Assembly: GCA_004010835.2 (NCBI GenBank)
Contig: CP030868.2
Coordinates: 1,116,001 to 1,180,000 of the forward strand
DNA: 64,000 bases
Direction of reading: 5' to 3'
Source of the DNA: Oenococcus sp. UCMA 16435
Lineage (GTDB): Bacteria > Bacillota > Bacilli > Lactobacillales > Lactobacillaceae
The position numbers and the translations under genes were made by a program. Positions within the stretch are counted from its first letter, which is position 1. The number at the start of each line of letters is the position of its first letter. Of this stretch, positions 41,513 through 49,590 are shown piece by piece. The notes below the pieces were generated by a model. It ran no database searches. It had not been told where the DNA came from and saw only the letters and a list, made by a program, of their open reading frames with translations.

Positions 41513-42205
41513 TTAATCATGATGTTCATACGATTCCAATACTATTTCTTCGCTATTAACATCTTTTGCGTTATAAGCAATAATTTTCTTTTCGGAAAAT
41601 AAATAAATCATGTCGGCAATTTTTTCCGATAATGCCATATCGTGACTGGTTACGATAACTGTTTTTCCTAATTTTTTGTAATTTAAAATTTGTTTGCGCA
41701 AAAAATCGACGTGGTAAACATCAAGCCCTAAACTCGGTTCATCCAATAAAATTATTTCTGGAGCAATCATATCAAGAATTGCGAGATCGAGTCTTTTCTT
41801 CATGCCGGTCGAAAAAGTCACAGAAAAATCTGTTTCTTCAAATAGATTATAAGATTGTAAAATATCTTTTATCTTGTGATCAGAAAGGTTTAATTTAAAT
41901 AGCTCGCTATAATAAAGAAGATTTTCTTTAGCTGTTAAATACTCCACTGATATATTTTCAACGGGCAAAGAGAAAATTTTTTTGCGAAGTGATTTGGAGT
42001 ATGGAATACTGACATTTTTATTATCAATCTGAATGCTGCCATGATTTACTTTGTTCAAACCGGCTAATATATCCATCAGTGTAGTTTTACCAGAACCGTT
42101 TTTTCCGACGAAAAAAGAAATTTTATTAGAAGGAATCTGTAAATTCACCTTATCAAGGACAAGCCTGTCCTTGTATTTTTTTGTTAAATTATTAATTTTA
42201 ATCAT
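41513..42205 (-). CDS. ABC transporter ATPase of the circular bacteriocin cluster
   Basis: 230-aa ATP-binding subunit: Walker A GKNGSGKTT near residue 36, the shortened signature FSTGMKKRLDLA near 128, Walker B EIILLDEPSLGLD near 148, His in TSHDMALS. The ATG at 42205 overlaps the stop of the preceding membrane gene (ATGA), favouring it over an in-frame start 25 codons upstream that would lie inside that gene. Circular bacteriocin clusters encode such an ATPase for secretion and producer immunity. Last gene of the operon. Confidence 0.9.
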   Translation of the reverse strand: MIKINNLTKKYKDRLVLDKVNLQIPSNKISFFVGKNGSGKTTLMDILAGLNKVNHGSIQIDNKNVSIPYSKSLRKKIFSLPVENISVEYLTAKENLLYYSELFKLNLSDHKIKDILQSYNLFEETDFSVTFSTGMKKRLDLAILDMIAPEIILLDEPSLGLDVYHVDFLRKQILNYKKLGKTVIVTSHDMALSEKIADMIYLFSEKKIIAYNAKDVNSEEIVLESYEHHD

Positions 42206-42759
42206 TTTAATAGTGTTCCTGAAAATATTAAGGACGCAGAGGTTATGATTCCTAAACAAGCTGTTAAATACAGTTTGCATTTTTTAATTAAAGGTATATA
42301 AGCAATAAAGATTTTTCCCAAGAGCATGATTGCCAACAATAGGGTGTAATTGTTAAGACTTATCATAGGGAGCGCCTTGCCTAAAAAAATGGTTGTTATT
42401 GCCAGTACTGCAAATGTAATTAAAGTGACAAAAGCTAAATTATAGGCAAAATCGTTTATGATTTTGGAATCAACCCTTGTTTCTCTTCTAATCGAAGATT
42501 CTAAATTTGCAATCAGCCTCGTGATTGTAATTACAATCCAAATATTAACAATCAGAGTCAAAACTCTAAAAGCAAACTGTAATATGACGTTGTTATATGT
42601 AGCAAAAACGCTATTGAAAAATGTTTTTGTTGCCTCTTCTTTGCTGCTCATTTCCTGAATTAGTTGTCCAAAAGGATTTGGAAAGTTAACATAGACTATT
42701 GAATATAGAGCTAGGACCGCGATAGCAAAGATCCAGAAAGTTTTTTTGTTGACTATCAT
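42202..42759 (-). CDS. Membrane protein of the bacteriocin cluster
   Basis: 185-aa protein with four to five predicted helices (about 8-25, 60-80, 108-128, 135-155, 164-182). I see no motif. It lies 12 bp after the SpoIIM-like gene and overlaps the ATPase start, the position occupied by CclD-type membrane proteins in carnocyclin-like clusters. It could be the permease partner of the ATPase; this is context-based inference. Confidence 0.78.
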   Translation of the reverse strand: MIVNKKTFWIFAIAVLALYSIVYVNFPNPFGQLIQEMSSKEEATKTFFNSVFATYNNVILQFAFRVLTLIVNIWIVITITRLIANLESSIRRETRVDSKIINDFAYNLAFVTLITFAVLAITTIFLGKALPMISLNNYTLLLAIMLLGKIFIAYIPLIKKCKLYLTACLGIITSASLIFSGTLLK

Positions 42760-42770
42760 TTAAATTCCCT

Positions 42771-43289
42771 TCATTTTATTGATAAATTTGATTCTATGTA
42801 GGCAGACACAATGCTTAGCATTAAACAAACAAAAAATGTTTTTGTTGCTAGTTTTAACAATTCATCGTCAAAAATAATTTTTTTATTTGTAATTTTTTGA
42901 ATCAATAAATAAGAACCGAATGCGCTGGCAAGAAGAATCTCTGGAATTTCAAATACTCCATGCAACAGGACCTTATGGATCAACATTCCAAAGCCGTATT
43001 GTTCTAGTAATGCTCTAATTTTAATTCCGAAAATCAAGAAATTATATGCTAAAAGTATATTTGAAACTACACCTATTGTTAAGATTGATATCATTAAAAT
43101 TACCGTTATAAGCATATTGTGCATAAAAATTTCTTTTATCGACAAAACCTGAATTTTCAAGTTAATTTTTATGCCGGTGATGTTCAAACCTATCAAGGTG
43201 AAAATAGATACGATTGCGGTGGATAACATTATTGAAAGAACGAACGGTTTTCTAACAATTTTATCTAATAAAAAATCGATATTCGCCAT
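42771..43289 (-). CDS. SpoIIM/DUF95-type membrane protein
   Basis: 172-aa integral membrane protein with about four to five helices. HGVFEIPEILLASAFG near residue 110 is the hallmark of the SpoIIM (DUF95) family, found in all known circular bacteriocin clusters as the C-type protein needed for maturation or secretion. Its start overlaps the 481-aa membrane gene by 29 bases. This protein is the strongest single marker for the cluster type. Confidence 0.85.
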   Translation of the reverse strand: MANIDFLLDKIVRKPFVLSIMLSTAIVSIFTLIGLNITGIKINLKIQVLSIKEIFMHNMLITVILMISILTIGVVSNILLAYNFLIFGIKIRALLEQYGFGMLIHKVLLHGVFEIPEILLASAFGSYLLIQKITNKKIIFDDELLKLATKTFFVCLMLSIVSAYIESNLSIK

Positions 43290-44706
43290 AAAAATTTCTC
43301 CTAAGTAAAATAAACAATAATATATTTATAAAAAGTGTAAAGATAATATAAATTGACATAATCACAACAACTGTATTTATTGAAACTTTCAGAATTGTGT
43401 TCATAAGAATGGTCATTTCTTCAATCATGACTTGAATAAACAATACGGATATTGTTACAGGAAAAGCCATTGAATTTTCAAACCTCTCCTGGCCTTTATA
43501 TCGAATGCTGATATTTGAAAAAATCTGTACTGTTAACGCCAATGAGATTCCGTTTATGAATAAAAGAAAGGCACAGTAGGCGGCAATTTTTAAATCAATC
43601 AACGATAGAGAAAGCATTGTTATGACAGATATGAGAATATTTGCAATCGAGAACAAAATTGATACAAAGGCTTTCCTCAGTAAATATTTTCTTAAGTCGT
43701 AGCCAGTTTGTATAATTCCCTTAATTATTTTTCGATCTGACGATAAATTTAAAAAAATGAAATTTGCAAATAAAATTGCTTGTGATAACGTCAAAATTAT
43801 GAAAGTACTCTGTAAATTTAACGATTCCATAGATATGATTGACAATAAAAGCAAAAGTTTAATCATTAACCAGGCAAGAGGAAAAATCAACAAATTAGAT
43901 ACGAAATGAAATTCTCCCGAGTTAATCATTTCTCTTAAAAATTTTTTATAAAAAATATTTGAAGGGTTAATCCTGTTTTTTAAAAAAACTTCATCATTTT
44001 TAGTGTTGTGTCTTATGGATACTATTACTAAAGTTTTATATAAAAGTAAATACAATAAAATACCGGCAACACTGTAAATCAAAAGTTCTAGATTACTTAT
44101 TTTGAATAATTTCCAATTAAATATTCTATTGATATTGATAGAAATTTTTACTCTAAAAATATTTAAGAAATAAAAAATTATAATTGTTTCGGAAATAATT
44201 TCTCCAATATTCTTTATTAGTTTTATCCATTTAGTGTAGAAAACAAAACTTAAAACTTGAGAGCTTTTATTCGTAATTAAAAACAGCACCCATGCAGCGA
44301 TTATAGATAAAATTATTCTCATATTTATTTTTGTTAGCAACAAAGGAAAACTAATAATTGTTAGCAAAGTTATAAATGATATGAAAGTGAAAACCTCGTA
44401 TTTGACACTTTTTATAAATATTATTTGTTGGTATTTAATTGGAATACCTTTAAAACGGCAGGAAATGTTTTTAAGAAATTTCGTTAAGTTCTTATCGGAA
44501 GAACCAAATCCAATTAAACCAAAAAACAATAATATCAAACATATAGAGTCGTAATGATTTTCGATAAAACTATTGGCAAAAATAGAAATAGCATAACCAA
44601 GTAACAAATAAGCCAAAAGAACAATGGAAATCATTTTCGCAATTTTTTTATCATAGAATTTTTCTCGAATGAACGCCAATAACTCAAAATAAATAATTTT
44701 TTTCAT
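43261..44706 (-). CDS. Large membrane protein of the bacteriocin cluster
   Basis: 481-aa protein with around ten to twelve hydrophobic helices and short Lys-rich loops. I do not recognise a catalytic motif. Position and size match the B-type proteins (about 500-570 aa) of circular bacteriocin clusters, proposed to help head-to-tail closure or export. It follows the precursor gene after a hairpin. Its overlap with the next gene suggests coupled translation. AT-rich with many rare Ile/Leu/Lys codons, unlike core genes. Confidence 0.78.
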   Translation of the reverse strand: MKKIIYFELLAFIREKFYDKKIAKMISIVLLAYLLLGYAISIFANSFIENHYDSICLILLFFGLIGFGSSDKNLTKFLKNISCRFKGIPIKYQQIIFIKSVKYEVFTFISFITLLTIISFPLLLTKINMRIILSIIAAWVLFLITNKSSQVLSFVFYTKWIKLIKNIGEIISETIIIFYFLNIFRVKISININRIFNWKLFKISNLELLIYSVAGILLYLLLYKTLVIVSIRHNTKNDEVFLKNRINPSNIFYKKFLREMINSGEFHFVSNLLIFPLAWLMIKLLLLLSIISMESLNLQSTFIILTLSQAILFANFIFLNLSSDRKIIKGIIQTGYDLRKYLLRKAFVSILFSIANILISVITMLSLSLIDLKIAAYCAFLLFINGISLALTVQIFSNISIRYKGQERFENSMAFPVTISVLFIQVMIEEMTILMNTILKVSINTVVVIMSIYIIFTLFINILLFILLRRNFYGEYRFFIR

Positions 44707-44718
44707 TGAACAAAATAA

Positions 44719-44735
44719 GGCAGAATAATTCTGCC
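44719..44735 (-). terminator. Attenuator hairpin after the precursor gene
   Basis: GGCAGAA-TAA-TTCTGCC, a 7-bp perfect stem, followed on minus by TTATTTTGTT. It is a short, leaky-looking terminator between the 80-aa precursor and the biosynthetic genes, which would give more precursor than processing mRNA. Confidence 0.6.
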
Positions 44736-44757
44736 ATAATTTAAACCTTTCTGAATT

Positions 44758-45000
44758 TTACCAAGCAGTACAGGCTCTTTTTCCGGCCCTTAATTTCTGC
44801 AAGATATAAACCCCGCCAAGCCCTACAATTGCTGAAACAATCAATGTAGTTCCTCCTGTAATTCCTGCTAGAGCAATTAAACGTCCAACGCTTAAGTTGG
44901 TACCAAATCTAATTAATGCTGTATAAATTGCTGCGGCCGTTCCAGTTGAAATTCCAAATGTTCCAGTCAATAAAAAAAGACAAAAATTAATTTTTTTCAT
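44758..45000 (-). CDS. Candidate circular bacteriocin precursor
   Basis: 80-aa hydrophobic peptide. Residues from about 14 on read FGISTGTAAAIYTALIRFG, which closely resembles the starts of carnocyclin A (YGIAQGTAEK) and uberolysin (GIASGTAKK); a Gly/Thr/Ile-rich helix follows, then a basic stretch QKLRAGKR and a C-terminal ACTAW. Subgroup-I circular bacteriocins have 58-70 residues, start with Leu and have several cationic residues; a mature part from Leu10 or Leu11 would fit. GGAGA lies 7 bases before ATG. The downstream SpoIIM-like, ATPase and membrane genes support the call. The Cys near the C-terminus is unusual. Confidence 0.8.
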   Translation of the reverse strand: MKKINFCLFLLTGTFGISTGTAAAIYTALIRFGTNLSVGRLIALAGITGGTTLIVSAIVGLGGVYILQKLRAGKRACTAW

Positions 45001-45195
45001 AATATCATCTCCAAATGATTAATAAGATTCATTTTCTAAATAAATGATTTAATTATTATAATTCAAGAAATATATCACATTAACGAATTTGCTAAATTAG
45101 CTATTTTTAATAGGTGTAATCGCTTAATATTTCTTATATTCTTTTTTTTAAAAAATTATGTCTAGTTTTGAATAAAATTGGCTGAATTTAAGGCA

Positions 45196-45232
45196 ATAAA
45201 AAAAGCTTTCGATTTTTGTCGGAAGCTTTTTA
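45196..45232. terminator. Terminator between small ORF and precursor gene
   Basis: AAAAGCTTTCGA / TCGGAAGCTTTT forms an 11-bp stem with one mismatch and flanking A- and T-tracts. It ends the transcript of the 58-aa ORF on minus, so the precursor has its own promoter in 45001-45195. Confidence 0.8.
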
Positions 45233-45255
45233 GAATAATTTATTCGATATTTTAA

Positions 45256-45432
45256 TTATTTATATCTTTTATCAACTAAAACGGCTAAGATACCGATCAT
45301 TATACCGGCAATTATAAGTAGAACGCTAACAAACTTAGAATAAGGGACTTTAAATATATTTACTAGAGATAATATTAATAAAATTAATATCACTAAAATC
45401 GAGATTGCTTGGACAAGGATAGTTTTTTTCAT
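45256..45432 (-). CDS. 58-aa two-helix cationic protein, possible immunity protein
   Basis: ATG at 45432, 58 codons, ending VDKRYK. Two hydrophobic helices (about 5-26 and 35-53) are joined by a short loop with Lys residues (NIFKVPYSKF); the ends are basic. Immunity proteins of circular bacteriocins are commonly 48-60 aa with this very layout. It lies upstream of the precursor on the same strand but behind its own terminator, so association is by shape and position only. The SD is weak (GTGAG). Confidence 0.55.
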   Translation of the reverse strand: MKKTILVQAISILVILILLILSLVNIFKVPYSKFVSVLLIIAGIMIGILAVLVDKRYK

Positions 45433-45565
45433 AGTTGTCTGTACTCACTTTTAATTTTAATGAAAATAAAAATTGGCAAGACAACTAAGCTTATTTTATT
45501 TTTCATTTTTAGTGAAAACCTTCGGCCTTTTAATGATTGGCCGAAGGATTTATATACATCAGTCC

Positions 45566-46510
45566 TTAAAACCCTTTAAAAGTATCATCGATTTGTTTAT
45601 ATTCACTGTCGTTTAATTTTATGCCAAGCGATTTAGCATTGCTTTCTACTTGAGAAGTTTTTTTTGCACCGGGAATAACGACACTGATGTCCGGGTTAGC
45701 AATATACCAGGCAAGAATAACCTGAGCAGTTGTTGCATTGTGGGAATCCGCAATTGATTTAATTGATGAAACTTTACCTACTATTTCGGAAAAACGATCA
45801 CCCTTGAAATCTGGATTATCATGACGAATGTCGTCTTCGGGAAAAGCTACCGTTTTAGAATATTTTCCTGTCAAAAGACCGGAAGCCAATGGGAAGAAAG
45901 GCACAAAGGAAATTTTGTGGTCATGTAGATAAGGGAAGACATCTTTTTCCGCATCGCGATGTAACAAACTATATTCGTTTTCAACGACATCGACATAATC
46001 ATCTTGATTGGCTTCTTTTATTTGAGCTAATGAGAAGTTCGAAACACCGATAGCGCGAATTTTTCCGGCTTTTTTAAGGTCATTTAAAGTTGCTACGGCT
46101 TCATTCTTTGGTGTTTTTTCATCAGGAAAATGGATATAAAAAATATCAATATAATCAGTTTGTAAACGGATCAAACTATCGTCGACAGCTTTTTTTAAAA
46201 AATCCGGACTGTTGTTAATAATGATATTACCAGTGGATGTATCCTGAGCTGCTTTGCTGGCAATTACGATCTGATCACGTTTATAACCTTTGATCGCTTG
46301 GCCGATTAATTCTTCTGAGTGGCCCATTCCGTAAGCAAAAGCTGTGTCGAGTAATTTTATTCCATTATTAAGACCTGTTTTGACAATTTCGATTCCGGTA
46401 TTATCTTGTAAATTTGGAAACAGATTTGTTCCACCAACGGCATTAGTACCAAGACCGAGTGGGGTTGAAACCACATCTGATTTTCCAATAGCAACATTTT
46501 CCTTATCCAT
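45566..46510 (-). CDS. Aldo/keto reductase
   Basis: 314-aa NADPH-dependent reductase of the YajO/Tas-like group. KLLDTAFAYGMGHSEELIG holds Asp and Tyr, IVIASKAAQ the Lys, IDIFYIHFPD the His; SVVIPGAKKTSQVESN is the cofactor-binding end. The ATG at 46510 lies 7 bases after AAGGAG; a TTG-started extension of 21 codons before it has no site. No clear pathway from neighbours. Confidence 0.92.
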   Translation of the reverse strand: MDKENVAIGKSDVVSTPLGLGTNAVGGTNLFPNLQDNTGIEIVKTGLNNGIKLLDTAFAYGMGHSEELIGQAIKGYKRDQIVIASKAAQDTSTGNIIINNSPDFLKKAVDDSLIRLQTDYIDIFYIHFPDEKTPKNEAVATLNDLKKAGKIRAIGVSNFSLAQIKEANQDDYVDVVENEYSLLHRDAEKDVFPYLHDHKISFVPFFPLASGLLTGKYSKTVAFPEDDIRHDNPDFKGDRFSEIVGKVSSIKSIADSHNATTAQVILAWYIANPDISVVIPGAKKTSQVESNAKSLGIKLNDSEYKQIDDTFKGF

Positions 46511-46624
46511 TTTTGTGCTCCTTACTTTTTGTAATAACAAATACATTGTATTTCGAATTTTGTCGAAATACAAATTAAGAATATTTTACGTACAGCTATT
46601 TTTTTAATTTGAAACAATTTAGGA

Positions 46625-46768
46625 TCAACTATTTTTTTCTTTATCGCTGTTTTCAGTAAAATTATTTTTACGATTATTGGATTTTAATTTTTTAGATAAT
46701 CTATTTTTTGCCTTTTCGATTATTTCAACCGATGCTGTTTTTATCTTTTTATTCTTCTTTTTCTTCAT
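46625..46768 (-). CDS. Small Lys-rich protein
   Basis: 47-codon ORF starting MKKKKNKKIKTASVEIIEKA and ending in an Asn/Lys/Glu-rich tail. It is strongly basic and without membrane segments, and could bind nucleic acid. A purine-rich AGAGAAG lies 5 bases upstream. AT-rich DNA makes Lys-rich ORFs by chance, so this is tentative. Confidence 0.35.
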   Translation of the reverse strand: MKKKKNKKIKTASVEIIEKAKNRLSKKLKSNNRKNNFTENSDKEKNS

Positions 46769-47322
46769 TTTTACTTCTCTTAACAATTTAAATTATACGA
46801 ACTAATGTTCTTAACAATTGAAATAATTTACTAATTGGTAAAGTCCAACGCATAAAACTTCACAAAAATTGCGTGTATGGTAAAAACGATTTAGAGTCTT
46901 TGAAAACTTTATTAAAAAACTCATAACAGAAGGTCAGCAATAACCATTTGTTATGAGCATGCAAAATTCTTTCTTTGTAAGCGCCTGTTTTTTTGGAAGA
47001 GAAGTTATTTATAAAAAGAATAATAAAATTATTATTATTCTGCAATCGCTTACAAATACTATTTTATCACCGATCTTAATTAGTGCAATAGGTAACAATA
47101 TCAAAAATTACTTCTTAGCTTTTTCAAGTAATTAAAAAATAAGAGGGCATTATTGCTTCTCTTTATCTATTAATTGGTGCCTAATAAATAAAAGTTTTAA
47201 GAAAGTAGGTTTCTCAGCAATCTTTTTTTAAATTATTGACGGGATTTATTTTAAGATTTTAAAATTTTTTCATATTGTATATCGCAATATATTTTCTTTG
47301 TATGATAGATAAGGGCATACTG
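46769..47322. other. Gene-free stretch with nested inverted repeats before murQ
   Basis: No convincing gene. It holds a hairpin CTCATAACA / TGTTATGAG (46920-46957) and a wider inverted repeat TTTGTAAGCG (46974-46983) / CGCTTACAAA (47047-47056) around an inner stem GAATAATA / TATTATTC region. The right arm lies in TGCAATCGCTTACA (47041-47054), 13 of 14 to the cre consensus, so murQ may be under CcpA. Confidence 0.5.
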
Positions 47323-48216
47323 ATGGATCTTTCGAAATTAACAACTGAAATACGTAATAAAAAAACAATGAGTTTAGATACGATGACTGTTCATGAGTTT
47401 GCCACCGTGATTAATCAGGAGGATCAAAGCGTCCCGATTAATGTTGGCAAGTCATTGCCGGCAATTGAAAATGCTATAACCGCCATTACCAAACAATTCA
47501 ATCAGGGAGGACGCTTATTTTATATAGGAGCTGGGACCAGCGGACGCTTGGGCGTATTGGACGCTGCCGAATGTGTACCTACTTTTGGAATTGAACCGGA
47601 AATGGTTCAAGGATTGATTGCTGGTGGAGCTTCCGCAATGACAGTTCCTGTTGAAGGTGCTGAAGATAATCCTGAACTTGCTTCCTTTGATCTTGAAACT
47701 CATTCATTAACGGCTGCTGATGCAGTTGTCGGAATTGCTGCTAGCGGCCGCACTCCGTATGTTATCGGCGGTCTGGATTATGCCAACAGTATAAGGGCCA
47801 CGACTATTAGTTTGGCATGCAACCAAGACTCTGAAATATCCAAGCATGCGCGAATCGCTATTGAAGTGCCCGTTGGGCCGGAAATCTTAACTGGTTCAAC
47901 CCGCCTAAAAGCTGGCACTGCCCAAAAATTAGTTCTGAATATGCTTTCAACCGGCGCTATGGTGGGCATTGGAAAAGTATATGAAAATCTTATGGTTGAT
48001 GTGCGTCCGACTAATGAAAAATTGTTGGCTCGCAGTAAACGAATTATTTGCCAAGCAACTGGTTGTGACGAAACGATGGCCACTCAATTTTTTCAATCTG
48101 CTGATCAAAACGTTAAATTGGCTATCGTTATGATTCTGACAAACCTTCCCATCACCGAGGCAAAAAATCGACTTAAGAAAGCCAATGGCTTTATCTCTAA
48201 AACAATTCCGAAATAA
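47323..48216 (+). CDS. murQ: N-acetylmuramic acid 6-phosphate etherase
   Basis: 297-aa cytosolic enzyme that cleaves the lactyl ether of MurNAc-6-P to GlcNAc-6-P in cell-wall recycling. SIS-domain phosphate site [21 protein letters not shown] includes the catalytic Glu (in AAEC); second Glu in [12 protein letters not shown]-terminal TGCDE region is present. ATG at 47323, 9 bases after AAGGG, gives the family start MDLSKLTTE; a TTG-led extension of 16 codons has no support. No murP PTS lies beside it. Confidence 0.93.
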   Translation: MDLSKLTTEIRNKKTMSLDTMTVHEFATVINQEDQSVPINVGKSLPAIENAITAITKQFNQGGRLFYIGAGTSGRLGVLDAAECVPTFGIEPEMVQGLIAGGASAMTVPVEGAEDNPELASFDLETHSLTAADAVVGIAASGRTPYVIGGLDYANSIRATTISLACNQDSEISKHARIAIEVPVGPEILTGSTRLKAGTAQKLVLNMLSTGAMVGIGKVYENLMVDVRPTNEKLLARSKRIICQATGCDETMATQFFQSADQNVKLAIVMILTNLPITEAKNRLKKANGFISKTIPK

Positions 48217-48282
48217 AAAAATATAGAAGATCGAGTACCCGGTTTTATGAAAATCGATGTTTTGGCTTCTATGAAATAGCTG

Positions 48283-49134
48283 TTATTTATAAGCTTGAAT
48301 AAAAAGGCTAGCTGATAAGATAATTGCTCCCAAACCGACGGCTATTTTAAGAATTTTCTCAGGAATTACCCTGACTATCTTTGGCCCGATATATCCGCCT
48401 AAAAACAAACCGGCACCCAACGGAATCACTAACAGCCAATATATATGTGACTTGAAAGTATATATTATTGTGGCAACTAAATTCGAGAAACCCAAAGAAA
48501 CATTTTTTAGAGCATTGTAAACAGGAAATTCCGACTTACTGGTAATTGAGAAAATTGCCAACATGATGACTCCAGCAGCAGCTCCGAAATATCCTCCATA
48601 AGCTCCGACCAAAAAAACAGCACTTACGTAAGCCATTTTTTTTAAAATGTCGGAGTACCCGCTATTTTTCTTTTTTAGTGTTCGATTTTCAATTTCTTTT
48701 CTTTCTTTGCTAGTTGGAAACAGCAATAACAAACCAGCAAAAAGAATAAAAAACGGCACGATATGAGTAAAAGAAGATACAGGCTCTACTAATAATATAA
48801 TCGAGCCAAAAGCACTTCCGAGTATAGTAAGCGGCAGGATTTTCAGAAGTTCTTTTTTATGGTTTTTTAATTCTTTTTGAGAAGATATACTGGAACCAAA
48901 ACCAGTCAAAACTAATGCAGCTGTATTAGTAACATCGGCAAAAACCGGTGGTACGCCAATTGCTAGTAGAGTTGGATAAGATACCAACGAGGCTAATCCG
49001 GTCACAGAGCTTAAAATCCCTGCCAGGATTCCGGCGGGAAACAGGATCAACCATGAATTTAAATTTTCTAACAAATTATTTCTCGACTTTCCAAGATTTT
49101 TTAAAAATAAACAAGGGGAATTAAAGAGATTCAT
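48283..49134 (-). CDS. TauE/SafE (TSUP) family transporter
   Basis: 283-aa membrane protein with about eight helices in two repeated halves. FPAGILAGILSSVTGLASLVSYPTLL near residue 33 and VGAYGGYFGAAAGVIML near 175 are the paired repeat starts (given by key Gly residues) typical of sulfite/organosulfonate exporters. No clear SD lies before this ATG and the first 25 residues are not conserved-looking, so translation may start later. Substrate unknown. Confidence 0.85.
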   Translation of the reverse strand: MNLFNSPCLFLKNLGKSRNNLLENLNSWLILFPAGILAGILSSVTGLASLVSYPTLLAIGVPPVFADVTNTAALVLTGFGSSISSQKELKNHKKELLKILPLTILGSAFGSIILLVEPVSSFTHIVPFFILFAGLLLLFPTSKERKEIENRTLKKKNSGYSDILKKMAYVSAVFLVGAYGGYFGAAAGVIMLAIFSITSKSEFPVYNALKNVSLGFSNLVATIIYTFKSHIYWLLVIPLGAGLFLGGYIGPKIVRVIPEKILKIAVGLGAIILSASLFIQAYK

Positions 49135-49433
49135 TTTCGTAATTCATAGTTGAATCGCAGAATCTTTTAGTAGATAAATGTAGAAAAATCGATAAGTCTT
49201 TGATTTTATGCTTAAATTATGCCTTCTTTTTATATTTAAAGGCTGAATCGAAGCTTATTTAAAACTTTAGGTGGAAAATTTCGGTATCTTCAAAAAAGAA
49301 GAACCTCACTTGATTTGATTATAGAACAATAAAATTGACATCGGTATTGAAACTTGGAAAAGGGATTTTTAAAAACCTCAATTTGTAATATAACTACATA
49401 AAAATACATTTACTACAAAGCCAGCATTTTTGT

Positions 49434-49484
49434 ATAAAAATAAAAATGAGTTCAGGATCAAATCGGTTTTGATACCAGAACTCA
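49434..49484 (-). terminator. Terminator of the maltose-type operon
   Basis: On minus, TGAGTTC-GG... forms a long stem (TGAGTTC, CC/GG, ATCAAA / TTTGAT; two bulges) between 49484 and 49447, followed by TTTTTATTTTTA. The gap 49135-49590 otherwise holds nothing I can name. Confidence 0.8.
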
Positions 49485-49590
49485 CTAATTATCAAACAGG
49501 AAGTTAAATGATCAGAATCTATAGCAGGTTCAAAACCAATAAACTTAATCAGTTTTATATTTATATTATTTTCTAATAGTAAATATTGTT

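Noticed and set aside
42206..42280. N-terminal extension of the bacteriocin-cluster ATPase
   Set aside because: It lies inside the preceding gene, while ATGA overlap gives a normal ATPase start (MIKINNLTKKY).
46953..47135. 60-aa ORF with hydrophobic segment
   Set aside because: It overlaps the nested inverted repeats, has no Shine-Dalgarno and reads as chance AT-rich sequence.
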